From assembly GCA_036824465.1 (NCBI GenBank), contig DAITAC010000177.1, positions 1 through 5,122 of the forward strand: a stretch of 5,122 bases of DNA. Reading direction: 5' to 3'. The position numbers were made by a program, and so were the translations under genes. The notes under the pieces are model-generated. The model searched no databases, was not told the origin of the DNA, and saw nothing but the letters and a program-made list of their open reading frames with translations. Below are positions 1 through 5,122 of this stretch, one piece after another. How positions within the stretch are numbered: position 1 is the stretch's first letter; every line of letters begins with the position of its first letter. Source of the DNA: JAKOQB01 sp036824465. Its GTDB lineage: Bacteria > Pseudomonadota > Gammaproteobacteria > Burkholderiales > Burkholderiaceae_F.

Positions 1-230
1 GAAGTGCCGCACTGCGCGTGCGTCGATGATGAACGCGATGATGCGCATCTCTGTGCCGCAGATGGGGCGTGCCAGTCGGAGGGTCTCGTCGATGCGGGCC
101 AGCAACAACGCGCGGGCATGGGGGTCAACCCGGTGGCGACCGCAGCGCGCGGGGCTGAATGAGGCGCCCGCACGTCGCGGCACAAGCAGCGGTAGAGGCG
201 CGGCGCTGGGACGAGCGCATCAATCAATTC
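1..230 (-). pseudogene. IS91-family transposase remnant (frameshifted, partial)
   Basis: Read on the minus strand, positions 230 to about 124 translate as ELIDALVPAPRLYRCLCRDV followed by RAPHSAPRAAVATG. From memory this matches, in order, the IS91-type Y2 transposase segment with consensus ALVPPPR-HRHRY-GVLAP-LRAAVTA. After a one-base frame change near 120-130, positions 120 to 1 read ARALLLARIDETLRLARPIC followed by GTEMRIIAFIIDARAVRHF. This matches the later family segment (LLARIYEVFPLLCPxCGGxMRIIAFI plus the following helix). The order and strand are right, but the linker normally found between the two blocks is largely missing, and conserved His/Tyr residues of the HRHRY block and the first Cys of the CxxC pair are replaced. 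The catalytic N-terminal region with the HUH and Tyr motifs is absent on the 277-564 side, and the C-terminus runs off the window. It is therefore a dead fragment. I am confident of the family and less sure of the exact limits. Confidence 0.72.
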
Positions 231-276
231 GGTTGAGAAGTTCGAAGGGGAATGCCGGGAGGCGAAGATGAATTGC

Positions 277-564
277 CTATTTGAAACGAGCTGCCACTTT
301 CTCTATCGCCTTACTCATTTCATCCCAGGCTTTTTCCACTCCGTCCTTCATATCTTCCCAAGCGTTCTCGCCGCGCTTGCCAAGCTCCTCGAACGTCTTG
401 TGCGCCGCTGCCCGCTTGCTTTGCAGGCTTTCCAGCTCATTTTCGTAGTTGATCCGAGCATCCGCCGTCGCCATTTGGGCCTTCGCGCTCAACTGATCAA
501 GTTTTGCATCCCATTCCTTGAGTTGAGCCTCTAGCTTCTTCTGGTATGCCTCTTTCGACGCCAT
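277..564 (-). CDS. Small coiled-coil domain-containing protein (95 aa)
   Basis: This encodes a 95-residue soluble protein beginning MASKEAYQKKLEAQ and ending KVAARFK. It is rich in Lys, Glu, Ala and Gln, with hydrophobic residues spaced in heptads over roughly residues 5-65, as expected for a long alpha-helical coiled coil. A short amphipathic C-terminal stretch (about 66-95) contains a repeated pattern: NAWEDMKDGVEKAW then DEMSKAIEKV. There is no signal peptide or membrane segment, so it should be cytoplasmic. The start at 564 is chosen because AAAGGAG lies five bases upstream. The frame is open to 930, but the extra N-terminal sequence is Arg/Ser-rich, low in family-like character and lacks a comparable site. 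Similar proteins of about 95 residues occur in Burkholderia and relatives, annotated only as coiled-coil proteins; the function is not established. The nearest co-directional gene is more than 400 bp upstream, so it is probably transcribed alone. Confidence 0.88.
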   Translation of the reverse strand: MASKEAYQKKLEAQLKEWDAKLDQLSAKAQMATADARINYENELESLQSKRAAAHKTFEELGKRGENAWEDMKDGVEKAWDEMSKAIEKVAARFK

Positions 565-569
565 GACGA

Positions 570-576
570 CTCCTTT
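570..576 (-). promoter_or_regulatory. Ribosome binding site of the coiled-coil gene
   Basis: The minus strand reads AAAGGAG, five bases before the ATG at 564-562. It is a near-perfect Shine-Dalgarno sequence and is the reason for preferring this start over the upstream in-frame ATGs around 598-603. Confidence 0.8.
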
Positions 577-930
577 GCTGTGCGATTGAGAACGCGACAT
601 CATGTTCCCACTCCAGAGGCGCCGCTTTCTGACCTGCCGCAGCTTTCCGAGCTGATCATTCGCGGTAGATGGCTCGGGATCAAAACGCCGCGGCGACCCC
701 GCTCTCCCGGCTTCTTGGCGCGGGCGCGGACGCTTCCAGGGGTGTGCGTTGCGCCGCTCGTCCTTGTTCGACTGCTCGGCGATAAGGTTTGCGTCACCTC
801 GTGTCAGTTCTCTCCGCGTTGTTTCTTTCCGCTTCGTTTCGCTTGAGTGAAGCACACCAGGTTTCGTCAAATTGTGTCGTGCCGCCCCGGCGCAATGAGT
901 GGCAGCAACACTCCGCGCAGCCCGAAACAC
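577..930. other. Intergenic stretch without a supported gene
   Basis: This 354-base stretch separates the coiled-coil gene from the terminator of the collagen-like gene. Short open frames exist on both strands, including an in-frame upward extension of the coiled-coil gene. Their translations are Arg/Ser/Pro-rich, have no convincing Shine-Dalgarno sequence and resemble no family I know, so I treat them as GC-driven artefacts. It should hold the promoter of the coiled-coil gene, read leftwards, but I could not pick a -35/-10 pair with confidence. Confidence 0.5.
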
Positions 931-960
931 GAACGGCGCGACCTCGCGATCGCGCCGTTC
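931..960 (-). terminator. Hairpin terminator of the collagen-like lipoprotein gene
   Basis: GAACGGCGCGA at 931-941 and TCGCGCCGTTC at 950-960 are perfect reverse complements, giving an 11-bp GC-rich stem with an 8-base loop. It begins 28 bases after the stop codon of the minus-strand gene at 989. Read on the minus strand, the stem is followed by GTGTTTCGGG. The T-tract is short, so termination may be imperfect or assisted, but position and stem strength fit an intrinsic terminator. No gene converges from the plus strand, so it most likely serves only the collagen-like gene. Confidence 0.7.
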
Positions 961-988
961 GTTGAATACTCACACTACTGAAGCAGGG

Positions 989-1918
989 TCAGTTGCTGAC
1001 CAGCACCGTGACGCGACCGTCGCGCCTGACCTGCGCGTCACCGTACGAGCCACTCTCGATTTTGGAGGCTGGCACTCCGGCCACGATCAATGCATCGCGA
1101 ACGACCCCGACGCGACGCGTGCTGGCGCCGTCGAGTCCGATTCGCAACGATGGATTGCGATCCATGTAGCCTGCGATGTCACTCGCCTTGCTGCGGTCGG
1201 AACGCTGAATCTCATTGCTGTTGTCGTCGAACGAGTAGTACCACTGCGAGTTCCAGGCGGCATTCCCAGCCATCGGGCCCTGGGCGCCCGTCGGACCGAT
1301 CGCGCCTTGCGGACCAGCAGCGCCGATCTTGCCGGTTGAGCCGGCGATGCCAGCCAACTCCGCGCTGCCTTGGGCGCCTGCGTATCCAGTAGCGCCTTGC
1401 GCGCCGGCAGGACCAGCTCGGCCAGTTGGGCCGGCGGGGCCGACTGTGGTCGGGCCCACTTCACCTGTACTTCCGGCTACGCCTTGCACGCCGGCGGGAC
1501 CAGCACGTCCCATCGGGCCGACAGGACCCGGAAGGCTCGAGCCTTGAGCGCCCGTCATCCCAGTAGCACCTTGCGCGCCCGCGGGACCCGCAGGGCCGGC
1601 TTTGCCGGCGGGACCGACCACCATCGTGCCTGTGGCACCCGTGGCTCCAATCGGACCTTGCATGCCGGCGGGGCCGACAGGACCGGACGGACCTGCAGGG
1701 CCCGCCATTGCCAGGCCCGGCGCACCGGTCGCTCCTGTCAGGCCGCGCTCGCCGACTTGGCCAACCGGGCCAGTAGCGCCCGCGGGACCGACATAGCTTT
1801 GCGCCGGCGACTGGGCAACGGGCTGCGTCGTGCTGCACCCTGCAAAGGCGAACGTCGCAATAACCGCCAACAAGAGCGGGCTTTTCATCATCGTGGTCAA
1901 TTGCATCGGATTTCTCAT
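989..1918 (-). CDS. Collagen-like repeat lipoprotein with shortened OmpA-like C-terminal domain (309 aa)
   Basis: A predicted outer-membrane lipoprotein. Residues 1-27 form a lipoprotein signal: a basic start ending at K12, hydrophobic LLLAVIATFAF, and lipobox F-A-G-C with lipidation at C28. After a short Gln/Ser/Pro linker, residues 43-218 are collagen-like Gly-X-Y triplets, arranged as six units of 29 residues (the fifth has 30). Residues 219-309 resemble an OmpA-type peptidoglycan-associating domain: YYSFDDNSNEI, a helix, RNPSLRIGLDG, RRVGVVRDALIVAGVPASKI, and a final RRDGRVTVLVS strand. The usual loop (TDxxG...NxxLSxxR), which carries peptidoglycan contacts, is mostly missing between S266 and T267. 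The ATG at 1918 is preceded by CAGGA with a 6-base gap and gives a compact signal peptide, so it is preferred to upstream ATGs at 1939 and 1978. Collagen-like proteins are known in Burkholderia (the Bucl group), some surface-exposed. Membership of a specific Bucl type is not claimed. Transcription appears to be of one gene. Confidence 0.88.
   Translation of the reverse strand: MRNPMQLTTMMKSPLLLAVIATFAFAGCSTTQPVAQSPAQSYVGPAGATGPVGQVGERGLTGATGAPGLAMAGPAGPSGPVGPAGMQGPIGATGATGTMVVGPAGKAGPAGPAGAQGATGMTGAQGSSLPGPVGPMGRAGPAGVQGVAGSTGEVGPTTVGPAGPTGRAGPAGAQGATGYAGAQGSAELAGIAGSTGKIGAAGPQGAIGPTGAQGPMAGNAAWNSQWYYSFDDNSNEIQRSDRSKASDIAGYMDRNPSLRIGLDGASTRRVGVVRDALIVAGVPASKIESGSYGDAQVRRDGRVTVLVSN
1268..1792 (-). 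repeat. Six tandem 87-bp units encoding collagen-like 29-residue repeats
   Basis: Read on the minus strand the units are 1792-1706, 1705-1619, 1618-1532, 1531-1445, 1444-1355 (one codon longer) and 1354-1268. Each encodes x-G-x-A-G-type triplets: nine Gly-X-Y steps plus two extra residues. Each boundary breaks the triplet register. The first four junctions read GLAMAG, GTMVVG, GSSLPG and GPTTVG, with four residues between glycines. The fifth reads GSAELAG, with five. Units 3 and 5 are closest, sharing most of GPAGAQGATG-x-x-GAQGS, and units 4 and 5 share GRAGPAG. The DNA units have diverged, so this is an old rather than a recent expansion. Confidence 0.8.
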
Positions 1919-1922
1919 GGCG

Positions 1923-1928
1923 ATTCCT
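1923..1928 (-). promoter_or_regulatory. Ribosome binding site of the collagen-like gene
   Basis: The minus strand reads AGGAAT within CAGGAATCGCC, immediately before the ATG at 1918-1916. The AGGA core is six bases from the start codon. No comparable site precedes the alternative ATGs at 1939, 1906 or 1888, so it decides the start. Confidence 0.65.
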
Positions 1929-2453
1929 GTGACTGACATCGGAAGCAAATACAGCGCGGTTGAAGAGTTCTTGAGCAATGAAATCGTGTGTGCGCGGGAC
2001 GATCCTCATCGACAAGCTATGCCACATTCCCCGTCGAGTCGGTACGCCAGCGCGCTTATTGAAGTCTTACTGCTAGTTCGACCAACTCCCCCAGACGAAC
2101 TTCACGCAATCGGGAATACCCGACTCTGCGCATGAATCCACTGAAGGTTGCGGCGTCGACTTCTCGGCGAGCACGACAAGCTTCATACCGACACGTCTGC
2201 GCTTCCAATCGCGTCAAGGAAATGTCGCCACGCCTTACCCGGCACGGACCTGAGCTGATGTCTCAGATCCTGCCCCTATGTGCGAGACGGCACCGACCGC
2301 GCGCGGTGATCTGGATGTCCGGATTTCTTGTGTTCTGAAACCGTGCGCGGGTTGCGCGCGACCGGACACGGGAGATGCGGCAATCCTTGTTGGGCCGCGT
2401 TGCACGGCACTGGAGGCGTTCAGGCCCGACAACTGCAGATACGCAAGGTGATC
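1929..2453. other. Intergenic stretch without a supported gene
   Basis: This stretch lies between the divergent collagen-like gene and the GlsB-like remnant. All six frames are broken, or give Arg/Ser/His-rich translations with no Shine-Dalgarno sequence and no family resemblance. It must contain the promoter of the minus-strand collagen-like gene. A small inverted repeat, TCGGG-AATA-CCCGA, sits at 2110-2123. Base use is more even than in the flanking genes, in keeping with decayed or non-coding sequence. Confidence 0.5.
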
Positions 2454-2789
2454 ATGTTGCTCATCGCACGGATCACTTTCGGACGCATCGCCGATACCTT
2501 CGCCAGAGAGAGCGTCAGCAAGACAGGCGAAGGTTTCGCACTGGACATCATCCACAGCATGCTATTCGCGATTGTCGGCGCAGCTCCGGTGCTGGTCGTG
2601 CACCGCGCCTTCTTCCGCGGCGCCCGCCAAGCAGACGCGAGATGTCTGGGCGGCGCGCGAAGCGTGCCGCCGGAAACCCAATTGATTTGCGAGCGCCTTG
2701 CCATTTGCATCGGCACGACACAGTTGCGGCAGTGTCCGCGGTGTTCCCATTTCGTGCGTCGAGAGGTCCCCGGCGAAACCGACGCATGA
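2454..2789 (+). pseudogene. GlsB/YeaQ/YmgE-family (transglycosylase-associated) membrane protein remnant with internal deletion
   Basis: The ATG at 2454 follows AAGG with a 5-base gap. Residues 1-33 start MLLIARITFGRIADTFARES and then read VSKTGEGFALDII. From memory, relatives have IAWIVFGLIAG-IASKIVNKTGEGF-LDI in the first helix and loop. Residues 34-59 (HSMLFAIVGAAPVLVVHRAFFRGARQ) match the last helix of the same family (YSMFVAVVGAVVVLVVYHALFRGRR). The middle helix, usually LGIVGAVVGGWLFN plus a Gly-rich turn of about 25 residues, is absent exactly between them. The Gly pairs of the first helix are replaced (GRIADTF). The frame then runs on past the usual end, over about 50 unrelated Arg/Cys-rich residues, to 2789. 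Intact members are small inner-membrane proteins of about 80 residues, often stress-linked, with no proven enzymatic role. I infer a decayed gene. A short altered protein could still be made, since start and ribosome binding site remain. Confidence 0.65.
2649..2671 (+). terminator. GC-rich hairpin, possible leftover terminator of the GlsB-like gene
   Basis: GGCGGCGCGC at 2649-2658 pairs with GCGTGCCGCC at 2662-2671 over 10 bp with one G-T wobble and a GAA loop. It lies about 15 bases after the last residue homologous to the GlsB family, where a terminator would be expected. It is followed by GGAAACCCAATTGATTT and not by a clean T-tract, so function as an intrinsic terminator is uncertain. The now extended reading frame runs through it. 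Confidence 0.3.
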
Positions 2790-2814
2790 ACCATCGCGCG
2801 CATGACCTGGTGCG

Positions 2815-2976
2815 ATGGGCAAGACGTGCGCGCAATCGTTTGCAGCGCCAGACCTGCACGACCACGTCACGGATGCGCGCGCACAAATTGGACAGGAATG
2901 GTGCGCTACCGAACAGACGCTGATCGACGCGTTCCTTAACGTTGCGATTATCTTTGTTGCAGAACGTAAGCGATGA
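2815..2976 (+). CDS. Possible small ORF or gene remnant (53 aa), unrecognised
   Basis: An open frame from ATG 2815 to TGA 2974-2976 would encode 53 residues. Its second half reads like real protein: AQIGQEWCATEQTLIDAFLN followed by VAIIFVAERKR, an acidic amphipathic helix leading into a short hydrophobic stretch and a basic end. I do not recognise a family. No good Shine-Dalgarno sequence precedes the ATG, and a stop lies in frame shortly upstream. Codon third positions are only mildly GC-rich compared with the neighbouring real genes. It may be the tail of a decayed gene, or chance. It does not overlap the GlsB remnant and lies 26 bases after it. Confidence 0.25.
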   Translation: MGKTCAQSFAAPDLHDHVTDARAQIGQEWCATEQTLIDAFLNVAIIFVAERKR

Positions 2977-3264
2977 AATCGACCTGGCTCTCACATACGC
3001 TCCGGCACGGCATCCACCGTCATCACGCGTGCCGCATGCGCAGATTGCGTGATGGTGTTGTCATCGAAATGACGATGCGCTGCGTTATTGCTGCATACCT
3101 GAGAGATGCCGCGGGTCCGGTTGAATCCGACACGTCGGCGCCCTCCTTGCATGCGGGCCTCCCCCACGATGGGGACCAACGCCAAGCAGCATTTCCGTCT
3201 TCGAGCCGATGCGTTCTTGCGCGGCCCGAACCGAACTACCGTTCCAGACAGCGCGCTTTTTCGT
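2977..3264. other. Upstream region of the FecR/DUF6600 gene, no supported gene
   Basis: This 288-base stretch precedes the large plus-strand gene. Short frames on both strands give His/Arg/Ser-rich translations with no family resemblance or ribosome binding site. It should contain the promoter of the gene at 3276, but no clear sigma-70 or extracytoplasmic-function sigma pair stands out. A small perfect inverted repeat CCCCA-CGA-TGGGG lies near 3164-3176. Confidence 0.45.
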
Positions 3265-3269
3265 AAGGA
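3265..3269 (+). promoter_or_regulatory. Ribosome binding site of the FecR/DUF6600 gene
   Basis: AAGGA lies six bases before the ATG at 3276-3278, which supports that start over the second in-frame ATG at 3282. Confidence 0.75.
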
Positions 3270-3275
3270 ATCATC

Positions 3276-5122
3276 ATGCTGATGCAACCTCTACGTCTTC
3301 GGGTTCTCGCCTTCGTGGCGGGCGTCGCATTCCTGGCCTTCAGCGGCCTGGCCAGCGCAGATCCACCGTCGCGCGTCGCGCGTCTCGGCTACATGACCGG
3401 CGCCGTCAGTTTTTCGCCCGCCGGGGAAAACGATTGGGTACAGGCCTCGATCAATCGGCCGCTCACCACCGGCGACCGCCTCTGGTCCGATGCCGGTGCG
3501 CGGGCCGAAATCCAGGTCGGCGGCGCATTGATTCGCATGAGCGCCGGCACGGCGGTATCCGTTCTGAATCTCGATGATCGAATCGCTCAACTGCAATTGA
3601 CGCAGGGCGTAATGAACGTTCGCGTGCGCCGTCTCGAACCCAACCAGGTGTTCGAGGTCGATACGCCGAATCTCGCCTTCACCCTCAGGCGACCCGGCGA
3701 ATACCGGATCGAAGTGGATCCCGATCGCGATGCGACGACGATCATCGTGCGCAATGGCCAGGGTGAGGTGTACGGCGAAGACGCGTCGTATGTCATCGAT
3801 TCGAGACAACCGTATCGGTTCATGGGGACGGGCCTGCGCGAGTACGAGTATGTGGAAGCGCCGCGACTCGACGAATTCGATCGCTGGTCGAACGATCGCG
3901 ATCGCCGCTACGACACCTCGATCTCCGCCCGCTACGTATCGCCCGACGTGGTCGGCTATCAGGACCTCGATGCGAACGGCACCTGGCGCGTTGACGCGAG
4001 CTACGGCAACGTATGGGTCCCGAATCGCGTGGCCGCCGGCTGGGCGCCTTATCGCGACGGACATTGGGCGTGGGTCGACCCGTGGGGTTGGACATGGGTG
4101 GATGACGCGCCGTGGGGCTTCGCCGTGTCCCACTACGGTCGCTGGGCGAATCTCAGTGGCACATGGGGATGGGTACCCGGCCCCGTGCGTACTCGCGCCT
4201 ATTACGCGCCGGCATTGGTCGTGTTCGTGGGCGGCGCGAACTTCCAGATCTCGATCTCCAGCGGCAACGTCGGTGGCATCGCGTGGTTCCCGCTCGGGCC
4301 GCGCGAGGTCTATCAACCCTCGTATCCGGTGAGCCGCGGCTATTACGAAAACATCAACCGCAGCAACACCGTGATCAACAACACGGTTATCAACAACACC
4401 TACAACAACATCAACGTGACCAACATCGTGTACGCGAATCGGCAAGTGCCGGGCGCGGTCGTCGCCGTGCCGACGACCGCCTTCGTCCAGTCGCAGCCGG
4501 TATCCAGAGCCGCGGTGAATGTATCCCAGCAAGTGATTGTCAGCGCACCGGTGGCAGTCATTGCGCCGGTGGCGCCGACGGAGAGAAGCGTGCGTGGCGC
4601 CGCCGCCCAGCGAGACACGCCGCCGGCACGGGTATTCGAACGGGCTGTCGTCGCACGTACAGCGCCCCCTGCGGCGCATGTCGGTTTCGCCGCACAACAG
4701 CAGCAGCTGACAGCAAAACCGGGCATACCGCTCGACGAGACAGCACGCAAGGAACTGAAACCTGCAGCGACCGTGCCGGCACCCGTCGTCAGGGTGGTGG
4801 CCCCGGCGCAAACAGCGCAGCCGACCGCGCCTCCTCCGCCTGTAGCGCCCGCCGTCAGAGCCGGCGACAGACCCGGAAGATCCGATGAGCGAAAGGCCGC
4901 GACCAGAGCACCGGATTCGCCACCGCAAGTCGCAGCGCCGTCGCAAGCCGCGCCGCCCACATCGGCAGCACAGCCGCAAGACCAACGCGGAAAGGCCGAA
5001 CAGCGTGGCAGAGGTGACCAGCGCGAACAGCCGGTCGCAGCCCCACCACCACCACAACGTGCGGCGCAGCCCAGGGCGGCCCCACCACCGCAAGTCGCTC
5101 CGCCTGAAGCAGCCGCGCCGCC
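3276..5122 (+). CDS. Exported FecR-domain / DUF6600 protein, 3' end beyond window (615+ aa)
   Basis: An exported protein of unknown biochemical role. Residues 1-28 form a classical signal peptide: basic MLMQPLRLR, a hydrophobic core, and an ASA cleavage site before D29. A FecR-like beta-rich domain spans about 35-165 (RLGYMTGAVSF, LTTGDRLWSDAGARAEIQVG, IRMSAGTAVSV, FEVDTPNLAF, GEYRIEV, TTIIVRNGQGEV). A Trp/Gly-rich DUF6600 region spans about 236-302 (GNVWVPNRVAAGWAPYRDGHW, written here in parts: GNVWVPN, AGWAPYRDGHW, WVDPWGWTWVDDAPWGF, HYGRW, WGWVPG). An Asn-rich segment follows (358-384, NNTVINNTYNNIN). From about 400 to the edge runs a low-complexity Pro/Ala/Gln/Arg tail with PPPQ repeats. 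No transmembrane helix follows the signal peptide, so it should be periplasmic or surface-located, unlike the membrane anti-sigma protein FecR itself. No sigma factor or TonB receptor gene is visible. The start is set by AAGGA at 3265. A long antisense frame across this gene is a composition artefact. The stop codon is outside the window. Confidence 0.9.
   Translation, partial: MLMQPLRLRVLAFVAGVAFLAFSGLASADPPSRVARLGYMTGAVSFSPAGENDWVQASINRPLTTGDRLWSDAGARAEIQVGGALIRMSAGTAVSVLNLDDRIAQLQLTQGVMNVRVRRLEPNQVFEVDTPNLAFTLRRPGEYRIEVDPDRDATTIIVRNGQGEVYGEDASYVIDSRQPYRFMGTGLREYEYVEAPRLDEFDRWSNDRDRRYDTSISARYVSPDVVGYQDLDANGTWRVDASYGNVWVPNRVAAGWAPYRDGHWAWVDPWGWTWVDDAPWGFAVSHYGRWANLSGTWGWVPGPVRTRAYYAPALVVFVGGANFQISISSGNVGGIAWFPLGPREVYQPSYPVSRGYYENINRSNTVINNTVINNTYNNINVTNIVYANRQVPGAVVAVPTTAFVQSQPVSRAAVNVSQQVIVSAPVAVIAPVAPTERSVRGAAAQRDTPPARVFERAVVARTAPPAAHVGFAAQQQQLTAKPGIPLDETARKELKPAATVPAPVVRVVAPAQTAQPTAPPPPVAPAVRAGDRPGRSDERKAATRAPDSPPQVAAPSQAAPPTSAAQPQDQRGKAEQRGRGDQREQPVAAPPPPQRAAQPRAAPPPQVAPPEAAAP

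Noticed and set aside
565..930. In-frame upward extension of the coiled-coil gene to 930 (217 aa in all)
   Set aside because: AAAGGAG directly before the ATG at 564 sets the start. The extra 122 residues are low-complexity Arg/Ser/Thr-rich and differ in character from the Lys/Glu/Ala coiled coil.
1265..1792. CRISPR-like periodic repeat
   Set aside because: The periodicity is coding (29 residues of Gly-X-Y), has no identical repeats separated by unique spacers, and lies in a clear reading frame with signal peptide and C-terminal domain.
1948..1978. TTGCTC (1978-1973) and TGTATT (1953-1948) on the minus strand as a sigma-70 promoter for the collagen-like gene
   Set aside because: The 19-base spacing and weak -10 match are no better than chance. 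Also, TGGCATAGCTTG a little upstream does not have sigma-54 spacing.
1087..2027. Plus- and minus-strand frames overlapping the collagen-like gene, some with PAGP-type repeats on the plus strand
   Set aside because: The Pro/Ala/Gly repeats on the plus strand are the reverse complement of GGC/CCG-rich Gly-X-Y codons. They lack a signal peptide, ribosome binding site or conserved C-terminus.
2110..2123. Inverted repeat TCGGG-AATA-CCCGA as a terminator or operator
   Set aside because: The stem is only 5 bp with no T-tract and no adjacent gene end, so it is expected by chance in GC-rich DNA.
2235..2555. 106-codon minus-strand frame overlapping the start of the GlsB remnant
   Set aside because: It is antisense to the recognisable GlsB homology, has no Shine-Dalgarno sequence and no family resemblance.
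3291..5093. A 600-codon open frame on the minus strand, plus several 77-258 codon frames inside the same interval
   Set aside because: They are antisense or out-of-frame to the convincing FecR/DUF6600 gene, and their translations are Arg/Gly/His-rich without a domain. High third-position GC in the sense gene removes stop codons from the shadow frames.

Overview
The window looks like an accessory stretch of a Burkholderiaceae chromosome or large replicon (Burkholderia, Paraburkholderia or Caballeronia type). The basis is high GC with strong G/C preference at third codon positions in the convincing genes, together with the gene content: a collagen-like lipoprotein with an OmpA-like C-terminus, a small coiled-coil protein, and a FecR/DUF6600 secreted protein. 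This is recognition from memory of the families, not a database result.

Layout. Positions 1-230 hold a frameshifted remnant of an IS91-family transposase on the minus strand, cut by the left edge. Positions 277-564 (minus) encode a 95-residue coiled-coil protein with a strong ribosome binding site. Positions 565-930 hold no gene I can support. A strong hairpin at 931-960 lies just past the stop of a 309-residue minus-strand gene (989-1918). That gene has a lipoprotein signal, six tandem 29-residue Gly-X-Y collagen-like units and a shortened OmpA-like C-terminal domain. From 1919 to 3275 the sequence looks decayed. Its one recognisable element is a plus-strand remnant of a GlsB/YeaQ/YmgE (transglycosylase-associated) membrane protein at 2454-2789, missing its middle. 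A weak 53-codon ORF follows at 2815-2976. From 3276 to the right edge runs a large plus-strand gene for an exported FecR-domain/DUF6600 protein with an Asn-rich linker and a long Pro/Ala/Gln-rich tail. It has no stop within the window.

How the parts relate. The two minus-strand genes and the two plus-strand elements point away from each other across the decayed segment. All three intact genes have their own Shine-Dalgarno sequence and sit far apart, so no operon is evident. Two of them are cell-envelope proteins (a predicted outer-membrane lipoprotein and a predicted periplasmic or surface protein), and the GlsB remnant was also a membrane protein. A shared role in envelope or stress biology is plausible but only inferred. 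I found no CRISPR array, tRNA, rRNA or complete mobile element. The most distinctive structure is the regular 87-bp repeat architecture of the collagen-like gene.
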